Source of the DNA: Paeniglutamicibacter kerguelensis
GTDB lineage: Bacteria > Actinomycetota > Actinomycetes > Actinomycetales > Micrococcaceae
NCBI RefSeq assembly: GCF_017876535.1
Contig: NZ_JAGIOF010000001.1
Coordinates: 4,118,688 to 4,182,687, forward strand
Length of the DNA stretch: 64,000 nt
Reading direction: 5' to 3'
The notes under the pieces were generated by a model. It made no database searches, had not been told where the DNA came from, and saw only the letters and a program-made list of their open reading frames with translations. Numbering within the stretch: the stretch's first letter is position 1; each line of letters starts with the position of its first letter. Shown here piece by piece: positions 34,572-42,774 of this stretch. The translations under genes were made by a program, and so were the position numbers.

Positions 34572-35186
34572 CTAGATCCCAGGAACGGCTCCGGGGGCAT
34601 CGATCCATTTCAAGAGTCGTGCCGCGGCGGGCCGCGCCGCCCACTCTTCGACCCAGGCCGAGCGCACCACTGCCTTGGAAACGGCCTGTGCGCTGATGCC
34701 GAGTTCCGTTGCAACGTGCTTTTGCTGGCCGCGCACCCCGGGGGTCAGCAGGTCCAGCACCGCCCACTCGGCGATGCTTCGTGTGGCAACGATTTGGCCC
34801 AGCAGGCGCAATACCGCCTCGGTCTCTCCGGCCAGCTGCATGTCCGGGCCGACGACGCTCAGCGGAACGCGGTCGCCGGTGTGTTCGGCACGGTCAACTG
34901 CCGTTTGCGCATAGCCGAGCGCGGATCCCTGAAGGTATTGCGCATCGCGGGGAACGGGTTCATAGAGACTTCCCACCCCCAGCCCCACCACCCAGTGGCG
35001 TTGGCGCAAGGCGTGAAGCACCGCGCTCACGGCATCTTCCGCGGTTTCGGGCGAGCCCAGGATGAGCGTTGGTCCCGAACGCTGGAAGGGGGTGGGCGCC
35101 GGAATGTCGGACAAGGCCTGGAGCAATTCGTCGCCGAGGTCCCCGTTTTCGCGGCGATCACGTTGTTTTAAGGTCACTACGTACAC
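34572..35186 (-). CDS. SatD-like protein with C-terminal helix-turn-helix
   Basis: This 204-residue protein starts MYVVTLKQRDRRENGD. The middle (HWVVGLGVGSLYEPVPRDAQYLQGSALGYAQTAVDRAEH) resembles the nucleotide-cyclase-like fold of SatD proteins. The C-terminal part (VLDLLTPGVRGQQKHVATELGISAQAVSKAVVRSAWVEEW) is a clear helix-turn-helix of MarR/LuxR style. It is probably a DNA-binding regulator with a sensory domain, target unknown. The GTG start lies seven bases after a CATAAT hexamer, suggesting a leaderless mRNA. The SatD assignment is by eye. Confidence 0.6.
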   Translation of the reverse strand: MYVVTLKQRDRRENGDLGDELLQALSDIPAPTPFQRSGPTLILGSPETAEDAVSAVLHALRQRHWVVGLGVGSLYEPVPRDAQYLQGSALGYAQTAVDRAEHTGDRVPLSVVGPDMQLAGETEAVLRLLGQIVATRSIAEWAVLDLLTPGVRGQQKHVATELGISAQAVSKAVVRSAWVEEWAARPAAARLLKWIDAPGAVPGI

Positions 35187-35220
35187 ACACCCAATTATGC
35201 AGGGCTTTGGGGACGCACTT

Positions 35221-35258
35221 CCGAGCCGCGCCCGACCCGGAGGTTGGGCGCGGCTCGG
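35221..35258 (-). terminator. Terminator-like hairpin after yczE
   Basis: CCGAGCCGCGCCC (35221-35233) pairs perfectly with 35246-35258 around a 12-base loop. It lies just beyond the stop of the leftward yczE-like gene and upstream of the SatD-like gene. Confidence 0.7.
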
Positions 35259-35276
35259 AGTCGGAGTCGGAGTCGG
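35256..35276. repeat. Hexanucleotide tandem repeat (CGGAGT) x3.5
   Basis: Three CGGAGT units and a partial fourth abut the stop codon of the yczE-like gene (complement of 35277-35279) and overlap the end of the hairpin. Unit number could vary by slippage. Confidence 0.8.
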
Positions 35277-35966
35277 CTATTCCAGTGGGGCATCAGCCGG
35301 CACAGGGTCGACCGGGGCCTTCTGCGAAAGCCCGACGATGCAGTAGCGAAGGAAGAACTGGGTCACCGGACCGATTGCCAGGGCATAAAGGATGGTCCCG
35401 AAGCCCACGATTCCACCCAGGAACCAGCCGACCACCAGGACAAGGACTTCGACACCGGTGCGGGCCAAGCGCAGGCTTATGCCGGTTCGGGCATGTAGTC
35501 CGGTCATCAATCCGTCACGCGGGCCCGGGCCCAATTGGCTGCCGATGTAGAGCCCGCCGCCCAGTCCGTTGACCAGCAGTGCTCCGGCGAAAAGGGCGAT
35601 CTGGGCCGGAAGCCCCTCGGCCTGCGGAATGACTGCCAAGGCGAAATCTGCGGCGATTCCGAGCCACAGCACGTTGGCGATGGTCCCGAGACCGGGCATC
35701 TGGCGCAAGGGTATCCAGAGCAACAGCACGATGAAGCCAAAGATGATCACGACGGTTCCCAGACTCAGCCCGGTGTGCAGCGTGACGCCGTAGTGGAGCA
35801 CATCCCACGGGGCCAGACCCAAGCCCGATCGGACAAACCCGGCCATCGCGACGCCGAAGAGCGTGAGTCCGATGAAAAGTTGTACAAGCCTGTAGGGCAT
35901 GCGGCCGGCGCGGAGTTGTTCCAGCGGGGTGAGGCGGGCGAGTTCGGGGGTGTTGCGCTTTGTCAT
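35277..35966 (-). CDS. yczE: YczE/YitT-family membrane protein
   Basis: The 229-residue protein has five or six hydrophobic helices and the family features FVRSGLGLAPWDVLHYGV near the N-terminus, GLYIGSQLGPGPRDGLMTGLHARTG in the middle, and RTGVEVLVLVVGWFLGG. The YczE group is of unknown function and is often paired with a divergent MocR regulator, as here. The regulator probably controls it through the 60-base gap between the two starts. Confidence 0.83.
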   Translation of the reverse strand: MTKRNTPELARLTPLEQLRAGRMPYRLVQLFIGLTLFGVAMAGFVRSGLGLAPWDVLHYGVTLHTGLSLGTVVIIFGFIVLLLWIPLRQMPGLGTIANVLWLGIAADFALAVIPQAEGLPAQIALFAGALLVNGLGGGLYIGSQLGPGPRDGLMTGLHARTGISLRLARTGVEVLVLVVGWFLGGIVGFGTILYALAIGPVTQFFLRYCIVGLSQKAPVDPVPADAPLE

Positions 35967-35984
35967 GCATCAAGCTTCCCCGAA

Positions 35985-36012
35985 AATGGCATTGGAAAAA
36001 AGTGCCAATTGG
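35985..36012. promoter_or_regulatory. Candidate MocR operator between yczE and its regulator
   Basis: The gap holds TGGCA (35987-35991) and inverted TGCCA (36003-36007), and a direct repeat of ATTGG at 35991 and 36008, 17 bases apart. The palindrome CCAATTGG is at 36005-36012. MocR regulators often use paired direct repeats, so this is a plausible binding site. Confidence 0.45.
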
Positions 36013-36026
36013 TGGAAACTGGACCC

Positions 36027-37439
36027 ATGAGTATGACCCAGCGCCAATTGCCGGCGCGCCGCCTCAGCAGCATGCTCGGGGAACGGCACGGCGAACAACC
36101 CGCCTACTCCTGGCTTTCCGAGGGAATCCGCCAACTTGTCACCAACGGGCGGGTGCTGCACGGAACCATGCTGCCCAGCGAGCGCGAACTGGTCGGCGCC
36201 CTTGGATTGAGCCGCACCACCGTCACCCGCGCCTACCAGGAACTGCGCGAACGCGGTTTTGCCGAGGCTCGCCAGGGATCCGGAACGCAGATCAGGATCC
36301 CCGGCGGCAACGTCGGGGGAGGGTCAGAACCGTTGACCGCAGGTTCACCGGAATTGGTTGCCCCGGGCGGCATCGACCTGACATGTGGGGCCCCGACCGC
36401 TCCCGTGGGTCTTGCCGGATTCTACGAACGCGCCCTCGACCAGCTTCCTGGCTACATCGGCGGCATGGGTTACTACCCGCTGGGGCTGCCGGTGCTGCGC
36501 GAGGTAATCGCCGCGGACTACGTCCGCCGTGGACTGCCCACGAGCCCCGAGCAAATCATCGTCACGGCAGGGGCGCTCTCGGGTGTGGCAAGCATTGCCC
36601 GTTCCATCCTTGGGCCCGGGGCAAGGGTGCTTGCCGAAAGCCCCAGCTACCCCAATTCGGTTTCCTCGCTGCGCCAGCACGGCGCCCGGCTGACGGCGCT
36701 ACCCATCGGGCCGGAGGGAAGCGACGTTCCGGGCATAGAGACGGCATTGGCGCGCGGCGGATTCAGCGCCATGCTGTGCCTGCCCGACTTCCACAACCCC
36801 ACGGGCTCGCTTCTTGGCGACGAGGGCAGGGAACGTTGGGCCGGGGCCCTTGACCGGCATGGGGTGCACGGCATCGTCGATGAAACAAACGCCGAACTGT
36901 GGCTGGATTCCAGGCCCAGCGTGGCGCCGATGGCCGCGTACTCGAACAACCTCATCACCGTGGGAAGCGCCAGCAAGACCTATTGGGGAGGGTTGCGGCT
37001 GGGCTGGATCAGGGCGCCGCACGCCTTGGTTGGCGCCATCCACCAGGGCCGGGCAACCATGGACCTCGGTGCGCCGGTCCTTGAACAGATCGTGCTTAGC
37101 CTGCTCATCACCGAACGGGCCGGCGTCGACGAAGCGACGCGCACCAGGCTGCGCGAAAACCGCGACTGGCTGCACGCCGGCCTTGTCGAAGCGTTGCCCG
37201 AATGGAAAATCCGGAAACCGGCCGGCGGCATGTCGCTGTGGTGCAACCTGCCGGCCCCGCGCTCCATGGCACTTGCGGCACAGGCCAAGAAATCCGGGTT
37301 GGTCTTGACCCCGGGCTCGGTCTTCGCCGTCGACGACCACGGGCTGGACCGCTGGCTGCGTGTGCCCTACGCGCTGGATCGCTCCGAGCTCGAGGTGGCA
37401 CTGCCGTTGCTGGTCGACGCATGGAAGGCCGTGGCCTAG
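36027..37439 (+). CDS. MocR-family regulator (GntR HTH plus aminotransferase-like domain)
   Basis: The 470-residue protein has an N-terminal GntR winged helix (about 20-95, MLPSERELVGALGLSRTTVTRAYQELRERGFAEARQGSGT) and a fold-type I aminotransferase domain (about 115-470). The PLP lysine is Lys317 in GSASKTYWGGLRLGW, and INDETNAEL-type residues (IVDETNAELWLDS) hold the cofactor. Such proteins sense PLP or a related ligand and regulate the adjacent divergent gene, here yczE. It is followed by the 22-bp terminator shared with ppa. Confidence 0.88.
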   Translation: MSMTQRQLPARRLSSMLGERHGEQPAYSWLSEGIRQLVTNGRVLHGTMLPSERELVGALGLSRTTVTRAYQELRERGFAEARQGSGTQIRIPGGNVGGGSEPLTAGSPELVAPGGIDLTCGAPTAPVGLAGFYERALDQLPGYIGGMGYYPLGLPVLREVIAADYVRRGLPTSPEQIIVTAGALSGVASIARSILGPGARVLAESPSYPNSVSSLRQHGARLTALPIGPEGSDVPGIETALARGGFSAMLCLPDFHNPTGSLLGDEGRERWAGALDRHGVHGIVDETNAELWLDSRPSVAPMAAYSNNLITVGSASKTYWGGLRLGWIRAPHALVGAIHQGRATMDLGAPVLEQIVLSLLITERAGVDEATRTRLRENRDWLHAGLVEALPEWKIRKPAGGMSLWCNLPAPRSMALAAQAKKSGLVLTPGSVFAVDDHGLDRWLRVPYALDRSELEVALPLLVDAWKAVA

Positions 37440-37487
37440 CGCGGATTCACCGCAAGATCCGTTGCTGGGCTTCGGCTGAAAGGCAAA

Positions 37488-37533
37488 ACGGGGTTGGTTT
37501 CCGCTCGCAAGTGCGAGCGGAAACCAACCCCGT
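37488..37533. terminator. Bidirectional terminator (MocR gene / ppa)
   Basis: A perfect 22-bp stem (37488-37509 with 37512-37533) around a two-base turn lies between convergent genes, with A4 before and few T residues after. It is the longest perfect hairpin in the protein-coding part of the window. Confidence 0.85.
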
Positions 37534-37561
37534 CCAATGGCAGCAGGCTGCCGGAAAATCC

Positions 37562-38047
37562 TTAGGCCTGGGCCTTGAAACGCTCGATCGAACGCTCAAG
37601 CTCGGCTTCCGCCTCGGCGCGGCCTTCCCAGCCCTCGGCCTTGACCCACTTGCCCGGCTCCAGGTCCTTGTAGCGCAGGAAGAAGTGCTCGATTTCCTTG
37701 ACGAGCCACTCGTCGAGGTCCTCGAACTCCTGGATGTGGTCGAAGCGCTTGTCCGCAGGAACGCACACGAGCTTGGCGTCTCCGCCGCCGTCGTCGGTCA
37801 TGTTGAACACGGCGATCGGGCGGGATTCGACGACAACGCCGGGGAACAGGTCAACGCCCGGGATGAAGACCAGGGCGTCCAACGGATCGCCGTCTTCGCC
37901 CAGGGTGTCATCGAAGAAACCGTAGTGGGTCGGGTACTGCATGGAGGTGAACAGCACGCGATCCAGACGCAGGCGGTGGGTCTCGTGGTCGATCTCGTAC
38001 TTCACGCGGGATCCGGCTGGGATCTCGATGGTGACGTCGTGGCTCAT
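37562..38047 (-). CDS. ppa: Inorganic pyrophosphatase (family I)
   Basis: The 161-residue soluble enzyme hydrolyses pyrophosphate. The substrate and metal sites include [42 protein letters not shown] with the DGDPLD signature, and [25 protein letters not shown] sequence near residue 125 completes the active site. Length is usual for actinobacteria. Expected to be a monocistronic housekeeping gene. Confidence 0.95.
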   Translation of the reverse strand: MSHDVTIEIPAGSRVKYEIDHETHRLRLDRVLFTSMQYPTHYGFFDDTLGEDGDPLDALVFIPGVDLFPGVVVESRPIAVFNMTDDGGGDAKLVCVPADKRFDHIQEFEDLDEWLVKEIEHFFLRYKDLEPGKWVKAEGWEGRAEAEAELERSIERFKAQA

Positions 38048-38141
38048 GAAAAGTCTCCTCGACTCTCGTGACCAGGGGCACGTGCGGACGCGGGCGCATC
38101 CGATTGCCGTCTAGTCTTATGGGTGCTGCGCTTAAGGGTAT

Positions 38142-39605
38142 ATGGCGCACACTGACTACGACGATTTCGGGGATTTTGTAATGAAGCGCGCACGCCCGCT
38201 GTGGGGCACCTGGTCACTGGTGCTGGCAATTGGTGTTGCCCTCGGGATGGTGGCACTGATGCTGATCCCCGTCATGGCAGGCACGGCCGCCCCCAAGCCC
38301 GTCGAACCGCAGCCAGCCCCGCAGGTGGTTTCCCCGGCCACCCCCACGGCGCTGCCCCCGCTGGACCCCGAGGCCCCGGAACCGGAAGCCGGCGTGCTGG
38401 GGGCCGGGCTCGACGGGATTCTCTCCTCGATCGAACCGGACAGCAAGGTTTCGGCCAGCGTCGTCGACATCGCAACCGGCCGGGAGATCTATTCACGATC
38501 CGGTTCGCAGGCGGGCATCCCGGCCTCGAGCCTTAAGGTGCTCACCGCCATCGCGGCAACCGACGTGCTGGGCGAGGACCACCGTTTCACCACCAAGGTG
38601 CTGCTGAAGGACCCGCAAACCCTGGTGTTGGTCGGCGGCGGCGACGTCCTGCTGGGTTCCGGAAAGGATTCGACTGCGGTCAGCGGCCGCGCCGGACTGG
38701 AAACCCTTGCCGCCAGGGCCGCCAAGGAAATCCTCAAGGCGCAGGCCGCCGGACAGCTGGGGCCGGACCTGGCCCTTGAAGTCGACGATTCGCTTTTCAC
38801 CGGCCCGGGGTTGAACCCGGCATGGGACGAGTCCCTGGTGACAACCAACAACATTGCCATCGTCGCACCCCTGGCGCTGTATGGGGCCCGAGCCGACTCC
38901 GGCCCCAAGTCGCCGCGGGTCAAGGACCCGGCGATGGCAGCAGCAACCTCCTTCGCGAAATCGCTGCGCACCGCACTGGGTGCCGGCGCCAAGGCCCCAC
39001 GGCTTTCCACGGACATCTCACGCGGCCAGGCCGGGGCAGGCGCCACCGAATTGGCAAGCGTCTCCTCCGCACCGCTGGGCGAACAGGTGCGGTTCATGCT
39101 CGAGGTGTCCGACAACTACGTTGCCGAAACGCTGGGCCGTCTCACTGCCATCGCCAAGGGAAACCCCGGGGACTACCAGCACGGGGCGAAAGCGGTGCAG
39201 GAAAAGATTGCCGAGCTCGGCATCCGTTCCGAATCCCTGGGACTTGTCGACACCTCGGGGCTGGCAGACGGCAACAGGGTCTCCCCGCTGACCCTGGCCG
39301 ACGCCCTGAAATTCGCCGCGACCTCCAACCACGTGGCGCTGCGCGACCTCAGCTACCAATTGCCGGTCGCGGGCGCGACGGGGACGCTGGGCACCAGGCT
39401 GAACACAGCAAGCACGCGCGGCATCGTCCGTGCCAAGACCGGTTCGCTGGTCGATGTTTCAAGCCTCAGCGGAATCACGCTCACCAAGGACGGCCGGGCG
39501 CTTGGCTTCTCCATCATGGTCCACTCGCACAACGGCGAACTGGCTCCGCACAAGGACACCCTTGATGCCGCCGCCACGTACCTGACGGGATGCGGCTGCC
39601 GCTGA
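38142..39605 (+). CDS. dacB: D-alanyl-D-alanine carboxypeptidase/endopeptidase (S13, PBP4 type)
   Basis: The 487-residue protein has an N-terminal membrane anchor (about 22-45), a Pro-rich linker, and a penicillin-binding S13 domain. The SxxK motif is SSLK (Ser129, Lys132), SxN is SDN in LEVSDNYVAE, and KTG is AKTGSL. A large insertion between the first two motifs is characteristic. It trims or cleaves peptidoglycan peptides outside the membrane. An ATG at 38181 (MKRARPLWG) could be the true start. It opens the conserved block leading to tilS and folate genes. Confidence 0.88.
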   Translation: MAHTDYDDFGDFVMKRARPLWGTWSLVLAIGVALGMVALMLIPVMAGTAAPKPVEPQPAPQVVSPATPTALPPLDPEAPEPEAGVLGAGLDGILSSIEPDSKVSASVVDIATGREIYSRSGSQAGIPASSLKVLTAIAATDVLGEDHRFTTKVLLKDPQTLVLVGGGDVLLGSGKDSTAVSGRAGLETLAARAAKEILKAQAAGQLGPDLALEVDDSLFTGPGLNPAWDESLVTTNNIAIVAPLALYGARADSGPKSPRVKDPAMAAATSFAKSLRTALGAGAKAPRLSTDISRGQAGAGATELASVSSAPLGEQVRFMLEVSDNYVAETLGRLTAIAKGNPGDYQHGAKAVQEKIAELGIRSESLGLVDTSGLADGNRVSPLTLADALKFAATSNHVALRDLSYQLPVAGATGTLGTRLNTASTRGIVRAKTGSLVDVSSLSGITLTKDGRALGFSIMVHSHNGELAPHKDTLDAAATYLTGCGCR

Positions 39606-39678
39606 GCCGAACCCCTTGCGCGCATTGCATATTTTGCTTGACGCGCAATCCGCCCCGTCCGCGGCTAATCGTGATGGG

Positions 39679-40818
39679 ATGGGAGACATGGATACCACCG
39701 ACTTCCGGCTGATCAATTGGGAGCTCGCGGCCAACACCGCGGCAACGCTGGTTGGGGCCGGGCCAAAGCTCAGCGGCGCGCAAATCGCCGAGGTTGTTGC
39801 GGACCTGCGCCTCAAGGCCGATGCCGCGGTAGACCACGTCCACCGGATCACGGGGCTCGACGCAGCCCGGGACCTGCGCGACTCCCATGTGTTGATCGTG
39901 GACCGCCCGGGGTGGGCCCGTGCAAACGTGCAAAGCTTTGAGGCGCTGCTGGATCCGGCCATGCGTTCGCTTGCGCAGAGCCGCGGTGCAAAGATCGGCG
40001 AAACCACCCAAATCCTTTCTTCCACGGCCACTGGCGTGGAAATGGGCGCCATCCTGGCATTCCTCTCCTCGAAGGTGCTTGGCCAGTACGACCCCTTTGC
40101 GGGAATGCTGCGCCGGGACGTTCCGCCGGGCGGCAGGCTGGTCTTGGTGGCCCCGAACATCGTTTCCGTCGAACGCGAGCTGAAGGTCGACCCTGACGAC
40201 TTCCGCCTTTGGGTGGCCCTGCACGAACAAACCCACCGGGTGCAGTTCGCCGCAGCGCCCTGGCTGCGCGAACACCTGCGCGGGAAGATTTCCCAGCTGC
40301 TCGAATCGCTGCTGGCCGAACCCGATGCACTGGGCGAACGGATCAAGGCGGCGGCGGGATCCCTGGTCGGCGGCACCCCGAAAACCGCCGTCCAGGAGGC
40401 CGAGCCCCGGGAAGGCGAGTCCTCCCTCGGACTGCTCTCCGCCCTGCAGAACAGCGAACAAAAGGAAATCCTGTCACACGTCACGGCCGTGATGTCGCTT
40501 CTTGAGGGACACGCAAACGTGGTGATGGACGCCGTGGATCCAAGCATCGTCCCGACCGTCAAAACCATCCGCCAACGCTTCGGCGGGCGCGGCAAGGATC
40601 GGGGCGCCGTCGAGAAGTGGATCCGCAAATTGCTGGGCATGGACGCCAAGATGCGCCAATACGCCGACGGTCAGCGATTCGTGTCCAAGGCCGTCGCCCT
40701 GCTCGGCATGGAAACCTTCAACAAGGTCTGGGAACGTGCGGAAAACCTTCCCACCGAAGCCGAGCTCCACAACCCCGAACAATGGGCGGCACGGATCAGC
40801 GCCGCCGGCGACGCCTAA
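39679..40818 (+). CDS. Zinc-dependent metalloprotease, DUF2342 family
   Basis: The 379-residue protein belongs to the actinobacterial family once labelled 'coenzyme F420 biosynthesis associated'. The zinc motif is HEQTH in WVALHEQTHRVQF, and a later glutamate region (MSLLEGHANVVMDAVDP) gives the third ligand. There is no signal peptide. Protease activity is assumed from the motif. ATGs at 39679 and 39688 are both possible. It is eight bases ahead of tilS, a neighbour conserved across the phylum. Confidence 0.83.
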   Translation: MGDMDTTDFRLINWELAANTAATLVGAGPKLSGAQIAEVVADLRLKADAAVDHVHRITGLDAARDLRDSHVLIVDRPGWARANVQSFEALLDPAMRSLAQSRGAKIGETTQILSSTATGVEMGAILAFLSSKVLGQYDPFAGMLRRDVPPGGRLVLVAPNIVSVERELKVDPDDFRLWVALHEQTHRVQFAAAPWLREHLRGKISQLLESLLAEPDALGERIKAAAGSLVGGTPKTAVQEAEPREGESSLGLLSALQNSEQKEILSHVTAVMSLLEGHANVVMDAVDPSIVPTVKTIRQRFGGRGKDRGAVEKWIRKLLGMDAKMRQYADGQRFVSKAVALLGMETFNKVWERAENLPTEAELHNPEQWAARISAAGDA

Positions 40819-40826
40819 GGGCGGCA

Positions 40827-41837
40827 ATGGGAGGGAACCTTCCCCGTGCCCTGGCAGCGGCCCGCACCGTCATCCGCAGCGCCACCACGCCCGGGGAATT
40901 CGTCTTGGTGGCCTGCAGCGGCGGCGCCGATTCGCTGGCCCTGGCCGCGGCCGCGGCCTTCCTGAACCGCAAGGGCCACTTGCGCGTCGGGGCCGTCATC
41001 GTCGACCACCGCATGCAGGACGGCAGCGATGCCGTGGCGGCCCGGGCGGCGGGGCAATGCCGGGACCTCGGCCTTGACCCGGTGTTGGTGTTGCCGGTCG
41101 ACGTGGCGGGCGACAACGAACAGGCGGCACGGGCGGCCCGCTATGCGGCCTACGGGCAGGCGCTGGAATCCACCGGAGCCACCCGGATCCTGCTGGGGCA
41201 CACCCTCGACGACCAGGCCGAACAGGTGCTGCTCGGCCTGGGCCGCGGTTCCGGGACGCTGTCGCTGGCCGGAATGCCCGCGGTCCGCGGTCCGTACCTG
41301 CGCCCCCTGCTGGGAATGGGCCGGTCGGCCATGGAGGAAATCTGCGCACACGAGTCCCTTGCCTTTTGGGTGGACCCGACAAATGCCGACCCGAAATACC
41401 TGCGCAACCAGGTCCGCCACCGGCTGATGCCGGTCCTGCGGGAGGTGCTTGGCGCACGTATCCCGGAATCCCTGGCCCGCACGGCAACCCTGGCCCGGCA
41501 GGACGCCGAATACCTGGATTTCCTGGCCGGGAAGGAACTCGAGGCGGTGCGGAACATCTCAGGCCCCGGCGCCATCGCACTGGACCTGCCCGCGCTGCGG
41601 GAACTGCCCGACGCCCTGCGCTCACGGGTGCTGCGCCTGGCCGTCCAGGAGCTCGGCGCACCGGCCCCGGATTTCGAGCGGGTCGCCGCATTGCAGGCCC
41701 TGGTCTTCAATTCGAAGTCCCCGGGACCGGTGCAGCTGGACGGGCACGCGCAGGCCGTCCGGGTTGCGGCGAACCGCGCCGGGACGGGGTCGCGGTCCAC
41801 GCTGAAGTTCACCCGGGCGGCACCCGCCCCCGGCTAG
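40827..41837 (+). CDS. tilS: tRNA(Ile)-lysidine synthetase
   Basis: The 336-residue enzyme modifies C34 of the CAU-anticodon tRNA-Ile to lysidine. The N-type ATP pyrophosphatase loop is ACSGGADSLALAAAAA near residue 30, with HTLDDQAEQVLLGLGRGSG and DPTNADPKYLRNQVRHRLMP later. AAGGG lies five bases before the ATG at 40827. It is the short actinobacterial form. Confidence 0.92.
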   Translation: MGGNLPRALAAARTVIRSATTPGEFVLVACSGGADSLALAAAAAFLNRKGHLRVGAVIVDHRMQDGSDAVAARAAGQCRDLGLDPVLVLPVDVAGDNEQAARAARYAAYGQALESTGATRILLGHTLDDQAEQVLLGLGRGSGTLSLAGMPAVRGPYLRPLLGMGRSAMEEICAHESLAFWVDPTNADPKYLRNQVRHRLMPVLREVLGARIPESLARTATLARQDAEYLDFLAGKELEAVRNISGPGAIALDLPALRELPDALRSRVLRLAVQELGAPAPDFERVAALQALVFNSKSPGPVQLDGHAQAVRVAANRAGTGSRSTLKFTRAAPAPG

Positions 41838-41994
41838 GCGGTGAGAATTGCCTCACATTGGAACGCCTACTACCGCCAAGTCGCGGCAAGAACGCCAACG
41901 GCGCTCCCCACCGGCCCGTTGACTGTGGCACTCTAGTTCTTGAGTAGAAAACCCTTCGACCGGTCTATTCCCGACCCCAGAACCAGGAGCCCTC

Positions 41995-42546
41995 GTGGAT
42001 TCGAAAGACGTCAGCGCCGATCTCGCGCATGTCCTTTACACCAAGGAAGAAATCCAGGCCAAGATCCAGGAGCTTGCAGCCCAGATCGACGCCGACTACG
42101 AAGGCCGGGACATCCTGGTTGTAGGCGTCCTCAAGGGGGCGGTCATGGTCATGGCCGACCTCGTCCGTGCACTGCACTCGCACGTCACCATGGACTGGAT
42201 GGCAGTTTCCTCCTACGGCTCGGGCACCCAGTCCTCCGGCGTCGTCCGCATCCTCAAGGACCTGGACACCGACCTGCTCGGCAAGCACGTGCTGATCGTT
42301 GAAGACATCATCGACTCCGGCCTGACCCTGTCCTGGCTGCAGGCGAACCTCGAGTCCCGCGGCCCGGCCTCGGTCGAGATCTGCACCCTGCTGCGCAAGC
42401 CCGAGGCTGCAAAGGTCGAGATCGACGTGAAGTACGTCGGCATGGAAATCCCGAACGAATTCGTCGTCGGCTACGGCCTGGACTTCGATGAGAAGTACCG
42501 CAACCTGGACTTCATCGGCACCCTGGCTCCGCACGTTTACGAGTAA
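41995..42546 (+). CDS. hpt: Hypoxanthine phosphoribosyltransferase
   Basis: The 183-residue enzyme salvages hypoxanthine (and usually guanine) with PRPP. The PRPP loop VLIVEDIIDSGLTL lies near residue 100, VGVLKGAVMVMADL near residue 40, and VVGYGLDFDEKYRNL near the C-terminus. A GTG start follows AGGAG at 41984-41988. A strong terminator follows it. Confidence 0.94.
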   Translation: MDSKDVSADLAHVLYTKEEIQAKIQELAAQIDADYEGRDILVVGVLKGAVMVMADLVRALHSHVTMDWMAVSSYGSGTQSSGVVRILKDLDTDLLGKHVLIVEDIIDSGLTLSWLQANLESRGPASVEICTLLRKPEAAKVEIDVKYVGMEIPNEFVVGYGLDFDEKYRNLDFIGTLAPHVYE

Positions 42547-42581
42547 AGTCCGGTTCTGCTCGAATTCCTGAATATGTAAGG

Positions 42582-42626
42582 CCCCTGGCCGTTCCCGCCC
42601 GTGCGGGAGCGGCCAGGGGTCTTCTT
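42582..42626 (+). terminator. Intrinsic terminator after hpt
   Basis: A 17-bp stem (42582-42598 with 42603-42619, one G-U) and four-base loop is followed by TCTTCTT. It separates hpt from ftsH, which therefore needs its own promoter in 42627-42774. Confidence 0.85.
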
Positions 42627-42774
42627 ACGCCCAAAGGGGAACTTATCCCGCGGCCCAACCGTAGAATCCCAATAAGGCGTTTACTTATTAACGTGTAGAA
42701 GGTAGTGGCGTCGCCCGGGCGCCCGGGCGAACATGCGTCCGAAAGCAGGAGGGATGGGGCGGGACCCCCAATCA

